Positions 1 to 8,230 of a stretch of 64,000 nucleotides of DNA are shown here, piece after piece; position 1 is the stretch's first letter; each line of letters begins with the position of its first letter. Position numbers and translations under genes: made by a program. Under the pieces are notes generated by a model. That model was given only the letters and a program-made list of their open reading frames with translations, ran no database searches and was not told the origin of the DNA. The stretch is from CAWAVN01 sp963844315 (GTDB taxonomy: Bacteria; Planctomycetota; Planctomycetia; Planctomycetales; Planctomycetaceae). Location of the stretch: NCBI GenBank assembly GCA_963844315.1, contig CAWJOC010000032.1, positions 102,904 through 166,903 of the forward strand, in the 5' to 3' direction.

Positions 1-1187
1 TTACTGAAACTCCACGAAGCCGATGATCCGCGCGATCTGATTCACCGCGCCGTGCATCGCCTGGTAGAAGGGGGCCTCGTGGTGTTGCCGACGGAAACTT
101 CCCACGTCGTCGCCGCTGGGAGTTTGCACCCTCACGCCGTGGAGAAACTCCAAAAACTTGCTTCATCAATGTCGCCGTTCGCTCCGCGAACGGACGGATT
201 TTCGCAGAACGAAAGTCGACAATGCCCACTGCTTTTGGGTCTGAAAAGCACCGATGAGGCCCGAGATTACGTCGCGGAACTCTCCGGGTCCGCCGAGCGG
301 TTGATGCAAAGACTTTGGCCAGGTCCGGTCATTCTGGCATTGCCGGTCCCCGCGAAATTTGGCCTGCTGCGAGAATTGCCCGCCGCAAGCCAGAACGCGC
401 TTTTGCGGAAATGCACCGAGGAACATTGCGAAGTCTGGTTTCGCGTGCCAGCCCATCCGGTAATTCAGCGGTCATGTTCCTACTCCCGGCTCCCTTGATA
501 TTATGGGAAGGCGGTTTTTCCGGCGATGGGGCCTCGTCGTTCGGGGCCGGGACTTCCGATGTAGACTTGATAATTCAAGAGGCTCCCCATCAAAATCAAC
601 ACAGGCCGACAGTGGTCCGTGCCATTGGCGATTCGTGGACTATTTTGGAACAGGGCATTGTGACCGAAACTCAAATCAACCGCATGACCGGCAAGGTGAT
701 CTTGTTCGTGTGCACGGGAAATACCTGCCGCAGTCCATTGGCCGAAGGGCTGTTTCGGAAATTCCTGGCCGACCGTTTGGCTTGCTCGGTCGAGGAACTC
801 CCCGACCGCGGGTATACCGTGCTTTCCGCGGGACTGGCCGCTGCGGAAGGCGGACCGGCGGCCCCGGAATCGGTCGAAGTCGCCCGGATGTATGGTGCCG
901 ATTTGGAATCGCATGCCAGCCAACCTTTGACGGACGAACTTTTGGCCAATGCCGATTACGTGATTACCATGACGCAGAGCCATCGGGATTCGATCCTGTT
1001 CGCCCGTCCGGACGTGGCCGAGCGCGTGTCGCTGCTCTCCAGCCTGGAAGCGGACATTGCGGACCCGATCGGCGGCGGCTGGAAAGAATACGTGACGTGC
1101 GGGGAGGAAATCGCCCGCCATTTGCAAGCCTTGCTCGATGAATTGGAACCCTCGGCCGACCGAGAGGACTTTAACCCGGAAAGTTGA
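1..1187 (+). CDS. Sua5/TsaC threonylcarbamoyl-AMP synthase fused to low-molecular-weight protein tyrosine phosphatase (5' partial, frameshifted)
   Basis: The N-terminal part is a YrdC/Sua5 domain, which makes threonylcarbamoyl-AMP for the t6A37 modification of tRNA. Visible motifs are GGLVVLPTETSHVVAA near the start, RLWPGPVILAL and WFRVPAHPV. The frame is open to base 1, so the start lies upstream of the window. Near 468 a single base appears to be missing: frame 1 reads HPVIQ and frame 3 continues with MFLLPAPLILWEGG. The frame-3 part ends the Sua5 domain (DVDLII, then VVRAIGDSWTILEQG) and runs into a complete LMW-PTP domain with the P-loop CTGNTCRS (CX5R) at about 706-730 and the general-acid Asp in ADIADPIGG near 1065. 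The two domains are joined with no stop between them. The call is strong; the use of the fusion is unknown. Confidence 0.85.
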
Positions 1188-1197
1188 TTTTTGCCCC

Positions 1198-1707
1198 ATG
1201 AGAATTGCCGTCGCCAGCGATCATCGTGGTTTCTCGGTCAAGAGTAAAATTCTGGCACTCTTGACGGAAATGCAACACGCGCCGTTGGATTATGGGCCGG
1301 AAACCGCCGAGATGGTGGACTACCCCGATTACGCCGCCAAAGTGGCGATGGCGGTGTCCAAGGGGATCGTGGACCGGGGGATTTTGATCTGCGGGACCGG
1401 GATGGGCATGTGCATCGTCGCCAACAAATTCCCCGGCGTCCGGGCCACGAATTGCCACGACGACCTGACCGCTGAGAATAGCCGGTTGCACAATGATGCC
1501 AACGTGCTCTGCCTGTCGGCGGATCTTCTAGGCGAGCGGTTGGTGAACCGCATGATCGAGATCTCGCTCAAAACCGAATTCGAAGGCGGTCGCCACGCCG
1601 TGCGCGTCGACAAGATTTCGCAATTCGAATCGCGGAACGGCCGCTCGGACGCCGATGCGGCAATCCGTCCTCCCACTCCCCAAACCCCGTCGGAATCGTC
1701 CCAGTGA
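1198..1707 (+). CDS. rpiB: Ribose-5-phosphate isomerase B
   Basis: This 169-residue protein of the RpiB/LacAB family interconverts ribose 5-phosphate and ribulose 5-phosphate in the cytoplasmic pentose phosphate pathway. The ATG at 1198 begins MRIAVASDHRGF, the family's N-terminal phosphate-binding motif, and follows the upstream stop by 10 bases. A longer open frame from 1138 only overlaps the previous gene. The catalytic Cys lies in ICGTGMGMCIVANKFPG, and DYGPE and YPDYA are conserved. The C-terminal 25 residues or so are polar and not conserved in the family. It probably shares a transcript with the upstream gene. Confidence 0.93.
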   Translation: MRIAVASDHRGFSVKSKILALLTEMQHAPLDYGPETAEMVDYPDYAAKVAMAVSKGIVDRGILICGTGMGMCIVANKFPGVRATNCHDDLTAENSRLHNDANVLCLSADLLGERLVNRMIEISLKTEFEGGRHAVRVDKISQFESRNGRSDADAAIRPPTPQTPSESSQ

Positions 1708-1742
1708 CCTTCCGCGGATGCGTGAGCATTCAAAAGGTCGGT

Positions 1743-1767
1743 CAACTTGGGTGGCACGCCCAAGTTG
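1743..1767. repeat. Small hairpin with GGGTGGCACGCCC core
   Basis: A perfect 9-bp inverted repeat (CAACTTGGG / CCCAAGTTG) with a 7-base loop lies in the rpiB-gcvH gap. Its centre GGGTGGCACGCCC matches the outer arm of the much larger palindrome at 41731-41814, so it may be a minimal member of the same repeat family. No T-run follows it. Confidence 0.5.
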
Positions 1768-1861
1768 GGCAATTCCCGGCCCAAACCTTTTCAACCGGCG
1801 GATTGGGCGTTATGGTAGTCGGCGATTTGCGTCAGACTTTTACACCTGAAGGAACCAGCCG

Positions 1862-2248
1862 ATGGATCCCAAAGCAGCGAAATACACGAAAAGCCATGAA
1901 TGGGTCCACCTGGTCGGGGACGAAGCCACCGTGGGCATCTCGGATTTTGCGGTCAAGCAATTGACGGACCTGGTCTACATCGAACTGCCTGCGGTGGGCA
2001 AATCGTTTTCCGCCGGGCAGGAATTCGGCGTCGTGGAAAGCGTCAAAGCCGCCAGCGATTTGTACGCCCCCGTGAGCGGGAAAGTCATCGCGGCCAATAC
2101 GGATCTGGAAGATGACCTCGCGCCGCTTTCGGACGATCCCTTCGGCAAAGGCTGGATGATCAAGCTCAAAATCTCCAATCCTGCCGAGGTCCATTCCCTC
2201 ATGGACCGGGCCGCCTATGAAGCCCATTGCCAATCCGAAAGCCATTAG
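1862..2248 (+). CDS. gcvH: Glycine cleavage system H protein
   Basis: A 128-residue lipoyl carrier that shuttles the methylamine intermediate between the P, T and L proteins. The N-terminus MDPKAAKYTKSHEWVHL is typical (YTKSHEW). The lipoyl-lysine site VESVKAASDLYAPVSG places the modified Lys at residue 62. It stands first in a gcvH-gcvPA-gcvPB-lplA set, so acceptor, decarboxylase and lipoylating enzyme are encoded together. No T protein gene lies between them or elsewhere in the window. Confidence 0.95.
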   Translation: MDPKAAKYTKSHEWVHLVGDEATVGISDFAVKQLTDLVYIELPAVGKSFSAGQEFGVVESVKAASDLYAPVSGKVIAANTDLEDDLAPLSDDPFGKGWMIKLKISNPAEVHSLMDRAAYEAHCQSESH

Positions 2249-2385
2249 ACGCCGCCCTTCCCGCGAATCCCGCCCGCAGTCTTGACCAATTCCCCAAACA
2301 TGATTGAGATACACCAATCGCGAGCGCGAGGGAAAATCCCTTTCGCGGTGGTTGTCCGTTTAGATTCCCCCTTCCGAGGCTGTCC

Positions 2386-3741
2386 GTGACTTATATTATT
2401 AACACCCCCGAACAACAGCGGGAGATGCTGCATGCCATCGGCGTGGATTCCGTGGCCGCGCTCTTCGGCCAGATTCCTATGGAATTGCGGCTGAATCGTC
2501 CGCTGGATTTGCCCGCTCCGATGACCGAGTTGGAATTGGAGGGGCATCTTCGCCAGTTGGCTCGCAAGAACTTCGGAGCGACCGAGCGGACGTGCTTCCT
2601 GGGCGGCGGAGTTTACGACCACTTCGTCCCCGCCGCCGTCGATGAAATCGTCCGCCGCGGCGAATACTACACCGCCTACACGCCGTATCAAGCCGAGGCC
2701 AGCCAAGGCAGCCTGCAAGCGTTTTTCGAATATCAAACCCTGATTTGCCAACTCACCGGCATGGATGTCTCGAACGCCAGCCTTTACGAAGGAGCCACCG
2801 CGCTTTCCGAAGCCGCGTTCATGGCGATGCGGGTCACACGCAGACATGAAAAGATCGTGGTTCTGGGCACAGTCCACCCGGAATACCGGCAAGTGCTCTC
2901 GACGTACTTCGGAAACCTTCAGACGCAAATCGTCACCATCCCGATTCAAAACGGCAGCGTGGATCTGGCCGCCGTCGAAGCCGCGGTGGATGAAACCACG
3001 GCCTGCTTGATCTTCCAGCACCCGAACGTCTTCGGCTGCCTGGAACTGCCGGATCAGCTTTCCGAAATCGCCCACCGAAACGGAGCCTTGTCGGTGGTGT
3101 CGTTCGATCCCATTAGTCTTGGGCTTTTGAAGCGGCCAAGGGATTTCGGGGCGGACATCGCCGTGGCTGAGGGCCAGAGTTTGGGCATCCCTATGCAGTA
3201 CGGCGGGCCGTTCTTGGGCATCATGGCCTGCACCGAAGCCTGCATGCGAAAGATGCCGGGGCGGCTCATCGGCAAAACCGTGGACCGGAACGGCAAATCC
3301 TGCTTCGTGCTCAACCTGCAAGCCCGCGAGCAGCACATCCGCCGCGACAAAGCCACCAGCAACATCTGCACGAACCAAGGGCTGTTGGCCTTGAGGGCCA
3401 CGGTCTATTTGGCTTTGCAAGGCCCCAAGGGGCTGCGCGAAGCCGCCGAATTAAGTTGCCGAAAGGCCCATTACGCCGCTTCGGAACTCACCAAACTTCC
3501 CGGCGTGAAATTGCTGTCCGACCGGCCATTCTTCAAGGAATTCACCCTCCGGACCAACGGCAAGACATTGGACCTGATGGAGAAAGCGAAAAAAGCCGGG
3601 TTCGACATTGGTCCGGTGCTTTCTCGTTTTCCGCTATTGCGTTCGGAGATGCCCGGCGTGGATGATGCCCTTTTGGTGGCCGTGACCGAGCAGCGCACCA
3701 AAGAAGAAATCGACCGCCTCGTGGCCGCTTTGAAAAACTGA
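2386..3741 (+). CDS. gcvPA: Glycine dehydrogenase (decarboxylating) subunit 1
   Basis: The 451-residue N-terminal half of the split, PLP-dependent glycine decarboxylase (P protein); it pairs with gcvPB to release CO2 from glycine and load the aminomethyl group on GcvH. The GTG at 2386 gives MTYIINTPEQQREMLHAIGV, the usual N-terminus. Conserved stretches include FLGGGVYDHFVPAAVDEI, YTAYTPYQAEASQGSLQ, DVSNASLYEGATA and SFDPISLGLLKRP. Length is normal and the frame is intact. It is separated from gcvPB by 271 bases holding a structured repeat (3764-3914), which is unusual for two subunits of one enzyme. Confidence 0.95.
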   Translation: MTYIINTPEQQREMLHAIGVDSVAALFGQIPMELRLNRPLDLPAPMTELELEGHLRQLARKNFGATERTCFLGGGVYDHFVPAAVDEIVRRGEYYTAYTPYQAEASQGSLQAFFEYQTLICQLTGMDVSNASLYEGATALSEAAFMAMRVTRRHEKIVVLGTVHPEYRQVLSTYFGNLQTQIVTIPIQNGSVDLAAVEAAVDETTACLIFQHPNVFGCLELPDQLSEIAHRNGALSVVSFDPISLGLLKRPRDFGADIAVAEGQSLGIPMQYGGPFLGIMACTEACMRKMPGRLIGKTVDRNGKSCFVLNLQAREQHIRRDKATSNICTNQGLLALRATVYLALQGPKGLREAAELSCRKAHYAASELTKLPGVKLLSDRPFFKEFTLRTNGKTLDLMEKAKKAGFDIGPVLSRFPLLRSEMPGVDDALLVAVTEQRTKEEIDRLVAALKN

Positions 3742-3763
3742 CAGTCGAGTTCCTAACGCGGCC

Positions 3764-3914
3764 TTGCCGCAACCAAAAAGTATGGAAATGTCCCTTCTCC
3801 CCTTGAGGGAGAAGGTGGCCGAAGGCCGGATGAGGGGTAACGATCAAAGTTGGACGTCGAACCTAAATCGTCCCCCTCACCCTAGCCCTCTCCCTCCAGG
3901 GGAGAGGGGACAAA
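3764..3914 (+). repeat. Structured intergenic repeat, family A, copy 1
   Basis: About 150 bp with order: CCGCAACCAAAA leader, TGTCCCTTCTCC / GGGAGAAGG hairpin, GTGGCCGAAGGCCGGATGA, a spacer containing GGACGTCGA, CCCCCTCACCCTAGCCC, then a CTCTCCC / GGGAGAGGGGACAAA hairpin. The outer TGTCCC and GGGACA can also pair with each other. It starts about 22 bases after the gcvPA stop and reads in the same direction as gcvPA. Related copies: 8059, 21925, 30925 and 38714. Confidence 0.85.
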
Positions 3915-4012
3915 GCCGTTCAAAACGATGCGGACATCGCGCATAGAAGTGTCTAGCTCAAACTTTAAGGAAGCCTTATAGCGCCCGTAACCTGGGTGAT
4001 GGATAATTGAGA

Positions 4013-5497
4013 ATGCGAAATACCCAAGCGTCCCGATTGCTGTTCGAGTTGGCCAAACCGGGCCGGCGGGCCTGTCGGTTTCCCGAATCGGATGTGCCCC
4101 AAAAACCGCTCGATGAACTGTTGCCGGTCGATCAACTGGCGAGCGAAGCCCCGTCCCTTCCCGAATTGACCGAACCCGACGTGATCCGGCATTTCGTGAA
4201 CCTCTCCACGCTTAACATGTCCGTGGACACGAATTTCTATCCCTTGGGCAGTTGCACGATGAAGTACAACCCCAAACGGCACGAACGATTAGCCGGGCTT
4301 TCGGGAATGGTGGATTTGCATCCCTATTTGCCGGATACTTCCTGCCAGGGCATGCTCGAGCTTCTGTATGAAATGCAGACGATGCTCGCGGAAATTGCCG
4401 GTCTGCCTGCGGTTTCGCTCCAACCCGCTGCGGGTGCTCAAGGAGAACTAGCGGCCCTTTTGACCGCTGCCGCGTGGTTTCGCGACCGGGGCGAACACCG
4501 CACGAAGGTCTTGTTCCCTTCCAGCGCCCACGGCACAAACCCCGCCAGTGCCGCCCTTGCGGGATTCGAGTGCGTTCAGTTGAAAGAATCCAAGACCGGG
4601 CTGGTGGAACTTGATGAACTCAAATCGCATCTGGACCAATCCACCGCGGTGTTCATGATTACGAATCCCAACACCCTGGGGCTCTTCGAGTATGAAATCC
4701 CGAAAATTTCGCGGATGCTGCACGATGTGGGCGGGCTGGTTTACATCGATGGCGCAAACATGAACGCCATCTTGGGCATCACTCGTCCGGGGGACTTTGG
4801 CGGCGACATGATGCACTATAACGTCCATAAAACTTTCACCGGCCCTCACGGAGCCGGCGGTCCCGGTGCCGGGCCGATTGCCGTCCGCGATTTTCTGGCG
4901 GATTATCTGCCCGGTCCCGTGGTCGCCAAGGAAACTCGCACGACGGCCAGCGGTGAAAGCACGACTTACTATTCCCTCACCACGCCGCCCAAATCCATTG
5001 GCCGAATGCGGTCGTTCTTCGGAAACGTGGGGATTTTGGTGAGGGGCTATTGTTATCTCAGAACTTTGGGAGCGAGAGGCTTAAAGGAAGTCTCCGAGCA
5101 AGCCGTGCTGAATGCGAACTACCTCAAGACCCAGCTCGCGGATGTCTTGCCCACGACCAGAGGAGGTAAGTTCTGCATGCACGAGTTCGTCGCCTCGGCC
5201 AAAAAACTGCAAACGGAGAAACACATCTCGGCCATGGACATCGCCAAACGTCTCTTGGATTTCGGCTACCATGCCCCGACGGTGTATTTTCCGTTGGTGG
5301 TTCCCGAAGCCATGATGATGGAGCCGACCGAAACCGAATCCAAGGAAACCCTGGACGCCTTCGCGGAGACGATTCACGCCATCGTCAAGGAACCCGCCGA
5401 TTTTCTGCACGACGCCCCGCACAACACGCCCGTCAGCCGACCCGACGAAGTCCTCGCCGCCAGAAATCCGATCCTCAAATGGACCCCGGAAGGCTAA
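4013..5497 (+). CDS. gcvPB: Glycine dehydrogenase (decarboxylating) subunit 2
   Basis: The C-terminal half of the P protein, 494 residues. It carries the PLP lysine: HYNVHKTFTGPHGAGGPG, Lys273 from the ATG at 4013. A TTG two codons upstream is also in frame, but the ATG gives the expected N-terminus. Other family stretches are NFYPLGSCTMKYNPKRHE, FPSSAHGTNPASAALAGF and TNPNTLGLFE. The frame is intact. It is followed 10 bases later by lplA, so the two are almost certainly cotranscribed. Confidence 0.95.
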   Translation: MRNTQASRLLFELAKPGRRACRFPESDVPQKPLDELLPVDQLASEAPSLPELTEPDVIRHFVNLSTLNMSVDTNFYPLGSCTMKYNPKRHERLAGLSGMVDLHPYLPDTSCQGMLELLYEMQTMLAEIAGLPAVSLQPAAGAQGELAALLTAAAWFRDRGEHRTKVLFPSSAHGTNPASAALAGFECVQLKESKTGLVELDELKSHLDQSTAVFMITNPNTLGLFEYEIPKISRMLHDVGGLVYIDGANMNAILGITRPGDFGGDMMHYNVHKTFTGPHGAGGPGAGPIAVRDFLADYLPGPVVAKETRTTASGESTTYYSLTTPPKSIGRMRSFFGNVGILVRGYCYLRTLGARGLKEVSEQAVLNANYLKTQLADVLPTTRGGKFCMHEFVASAKKLQTEKHISAMDIAKRLLDFGYHAPTVYFPLVVPEAMMMEPTETESKETLDAFAETIHAIVKEPADFLHDAPHNTPVSRPDEVLAARNPILKWTPEG

Positions 5498-5507
5498 TTT
5501 CCGATTG

Positions 5508-6259
5508 ATGGCTGTTTCCCGTTCAGTTTTCTTGCTCGTCGAACATGAAGCCCGTTCCGGGGCTTGGAACATGGCGTTCGATGAGGCGCTCTTGGAAGCC
5601 GCGCGGGAAACGGGCCTGTTGGCGGTCCGGTTTTATCGTTGGCAGGAACCCACGCTTTCCGTGGGCTATTTTCAGAAGTCGTTACCCGAATCGTTCCCAG
5701 AGCCACTAAGGTCGCTGCCCCAGGTTCGTCGACTTTCCGGGGGCGGGGCGATTTTACATCATCGGGAGTGGACGTATTCGTGCGTCTTGCCGCCGGATCA
5801 TCCGATGACGCTTGAGCCGGTCAAACTTTATGAAACGGTGCACCGCGAAATTGTGGGCTTGTTGAACGAACAAGGCGTCGCCGCCGCCCTTCGCGGAGAA
5901 GTTCTTACCGATCAAAAGGAAGAACCGTTTCTGTGTTTTGGTCGGCAAGATCGCAGAGACATCGTGCTCGGCCCTTACAAAATCGTCGGCAGGCGCAGCG
6001 GCGGCGGCGGGGAGCGGTGCTGCAGCATGGCAGCTTGCTTTTGGAGCGCTCCGAGTTTGCCCCGATGTATGCCGGGCTGTTCGACCTTTTGGGAATGGAA
6101 CTTCCCATCACCGATTCGATTCCCGCTTTGGCCGAACGGATTGCCCGGCAATTAACCGACAATGCTGCTTGCCGATGGGACGAAGCGATCCCGCTGGAGA
6201 TTCTCGAAGAAGGCAAACGGCTGGAGCGGGAGAAATATCTCAAACCCAACTGGCGGTGA
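5508..6259 (+). CDS. Lipoate-protein ligase A family protein (frameshifted)
   Basis: A BPL/LplA-like catalytic domain of about 250 residues that attaches or transfers lipoate, presumably to GcvH. Visible motifs: SGAWNMAFDEALLEAA, RFYRWQEPTLSVGYFQ, RRLSGGGAILHH (the RRxxGGGxxxH nucleotide/lipoyl site) and KIVG followed by RRRRGAVLQHGSLLL. The frame shifts by one base near 5992, where KIVG in one frame continues as AQRRRRGAVLQHGS in another; one missing base after GGCAG explains it. The C-terminus WDEAIPLEILEEGKRLEREKY is normal. The ATG at 5508 follows gcvPB by 10 bases. LplA, LipB and LipM cannot be told apart from sequence alone. Confidence 0.85.
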
Positions 6260-6266
6260 GTTGCGG

Positions 6267-6330
6267 AAAAGAGCCGCGCACGTCAGTAAGCGGAGCATTG
6301 TTTACCGCTTACTGCGTGCGCGGCTCTTTT
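6267..6330. terminator. Bidirectional terminator formed by palindromic repeat family B, copy 1
   Basis: Arms 6267-6293 and 6305-6330 form a 26-bp inverted repeat (AAAAGAGCCGCGCACG... / ...CGTGCGCGGCTCTTTT) with a single-base bulge. It lies between the converging ends of lplA (6259) and the kinase gene (6334) and has an A-run on one side and a T-run on the other, so it can end transcription both ways. The core GAGCCGCGCACGAAGTAAGC recurs at 27189, 32028, 34603 and 49810. Confidence 0.8.
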
Positions 6331-6333
6331 TCC

Positions 6334-7890
6334 TTACGCGGCCAAGGGGAGTTCTTTCGCGACCCGGCGGGGGAGGTGCACCACGAAGGTGCTGCCGTGG
6401 CCGGGGCCATCGCTTTTGGCTTCAATCGTTCCGCCGTGGTCGCCGATGATTCGCTGGCTGATGGAAAGCCCCAATCCCGTCCCCTTGCCGTCCCGTCTTT
6501 GCGTAAAGAACGGCTCGAAGAGATTTTCGATAACGTCTTTAGTCATGCCGCAGCCATCGTCCGTGAAGTGCAGGACGACTTGGTCCATTTCTTCGCTGAG
6601 AGAAATCCGCAGCGTGCCATTGTCTTGCATGGACTCCAGGGCATTGGATACCAGATTGAGCACGACCTGCTTGATCTCCGGCCCATTGGCTTCCACGAAG
6701 CAGGATCGTTCTTGTGGGAAGACGATTTTTCGGTCTTGGAATTTGCTCATGTGGTGGACCATCGAAAGCACTTCCCGGATGACTTGCGTCAAATCGACTC
6801 GCATGCGGGTGGTGTTGTCCTGCCCCCGTGCAAAGTCCAAGAGCTTCCGCGTGATTTGCTGGCAACGCCCCGCTTCGGATTGGATCAGGCTCAGGTAGGT
6901 GTTCACAATGTTCTGGTCATCCGCGGGGGCTTGAGCGAGCAGTTCGCCCATGCGGTTTTGCAGAGACTCGGCGGCCATGCCCATCGCTTGGAGCGGGTTG
7001 TTGATCTCATGAGCGACGCCCGCCGCCAGAAAGCCAATTCCCGCCAGCCGTTCCGAGCGCACAAGCTGCTTCGAGCGCTCGCGGACTTTGCGGTCCAGAT
7101 CCCGCGTGGTCGCCTGGAAGCGTTCGGTCATCTTGTTGAAGGACTCGGCCAGCTCGGCCATCTCATCGTTGGAGTAAAGTTTCAGCCGGTATTCGAAGTC
7201 TCCGAGCGCCACCCGCGAAGCGCCTTGGTGCAGTTTCCTTAACGGGGCGAAAATCCACTTGTAGCCGTAGCGCACCAGACCTAAAAACAAGAGCACCACA
7301 ATGGTGCTGGCGAGACACACCATCACGAACCGCGAGCGGTAGACGCCCCGCGCGTTGGTGAGCGTGTCGTTCAACCCATCTTCGTAATTCGGCAACTGTT
7401 GGGCGAGGGCTTGCAATCGTCCGACTTCCAATAGCATCTGATGCGAAACTGCCGCCCGATTCGGCAGATCTGTCAGATGGTTTTGGAACAACTCCAATTT
7501 AGAAAACCCGCGGTCCATGTCCTCCATCAAGGCCAAATTGAGCGGCCTTTGCCCGACGGCGATCTCATTGGGCGGCAGATTGTCCAATCGGCGGCGGAAA
7601 TCCTCCACCCGCACCTCGGCTTCGGCGAGCCGCTTTTGAAAGGCGGTTTGCTGCAAGCGCGACCCTTCCAAGGTTTCGGGATTGACGAGCAAGGGATCGA
7701 ACAGCATCCCGATGGCATCGGACAGATCCGCCCTTCGCGGGGCGCGGTTGATGCTGAAGTCCAGATCGTTGATGGCATTGCGATAGGACATCAGGCCCGA
7801 GATGCCGCTCAAGGAGAGCGTCACAAGCATCACCAGCACCAACGCCATTCCGCAAACCATCTTGCGGCGGATTGTCCGGGTGAAGAGCAA
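6334..7890 (-). CDS. Membrane sensor histidine kinase with HAMP domain
   Basis: 518 residues: a transmembrane helix at about 11-33, an extracytoplasmic helical sensor region to about 187, a second helix at 188-206, HAMP at about 207-260, a HisKA dimerisation domain with phospho-acceptor His294 in AAGVAHEINNPLQAMG, and an HATPase_c domain with N-box VVLNLVSNALESM, G1 DDGCGMT, F-box LFEPFFTQR and G2 GKGTGLGLSISQRI. It transfers phosphate to a partner response regulator, but none is encoded nearby, so it is an orphan kinase. The sensor region has no recognised ligand-binding motif. Confidence 0.93.
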   Translation of the reverse strand: MLFTRTIRRKMVCGMALVLVMLVTLSLSGISGLMSYRNAINDLDFSINRAPRRADLSDAIGMLFDPLLVNPETLEGSRLQQTAFQKRLAEAEVRVEDFRRRLDNLPPNEIAVGQRPLNLALMEDMDRGFSKLELFQNHLTDLPNRAAVSHQMLLEVGRLQALAQQLPNYEDGLNDTLTNARGVYRSRFVMVCLASTIVVLLFLGLVRYGYKWIFAPLRKLHQGASRVALGDFEYRLKLYSNDEMAELAESFNKMTERFQATTRDLDRKVRERSKQLVRSERLAGIGFLAAGVAHEINNPLQAMGMAAESLQNRMGELLAQAPADDQNIVNTYLSLIQSEAGRCQQITRKLLDFARGQDNTTRMRVDLTQVIREVLSMVHHMSKFQDRKIVFPQERSCFVEANGPEIKQVVLNLVSNALESMQDNGTLRISLSEEMDQVVLHFTDDGCGMTKDVIENLFEPFFTQRRDGKGTGLGLSISQRIIGDHGGTIEAKSDGPGHGSTFVVHLPRRVAKELPLAA

Positions 7891-8058
7891 GGCGACCTCC
7901 CTGTCTCAAAACGTGTGCCCCTGGAAATGAAGCCATCCCGGCTTCCTCATGAACGGGAACTTGAGAAGGTGGGAAGTTTAGCAGGACCAAAGCCTGTCTG
8001 ACAAGAGCATCTGTTCCAGAGGCGAGTTGCAGTAGGAGGGTGCTTTGGCGGAAATGGT

Positions 8059-8222
8059 TTTGTCCCCTCTCCCCTGGGGAGAGGGCTAGGGTGAGGGGGA
8101 CGATTTAGAATCGACGTCCTTCTCTGACTTGTCCCCCTCATCCGGCCTTCGGCCACCGGGCACCGACCGCAGGTTGGTCCCCCAGGGGAGAAGGGACATA
8201 TTCAAGCTGTTTGGTTGCGGCG
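8059..8222 (-). repeat. Structured intergenic repeat, family A, copy 2
   Basis: The same architecture as the 3764 copy but reading on the minus strand. It begins about 10-30 bases after the cyclase stop at 8231 (leader GCCGCAACCAAAC, then TGTCCCTTCTCC). The first hairpin loop is enlarged by an insert starting GGACCAACCTGCGGTC; the copy at 21925 has a related insert. It lies between the cyclase-like gene and the kinase gene. Confidence 0.85.
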
Positions 8223-8230
8223 CAGCCGTA

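Noticed and set aside
2249..2385. Glycine riboswitch before gcvPA
   Set aside because: The short gap lacks the paired aptamer pattern, and nothing like it lies before gcvH either.
2245..3420. 391-codon minus-strand open frame
   Set aside because: Antisense shadow of gcvPA, due to the GC-biased third codon positions.
6334..6865. Long plus-strand open frame 5938-7242
   Set aside because: It is the antisense shadow of the histidine kinase gene, whose motifs are unambiguous on the minus strand.
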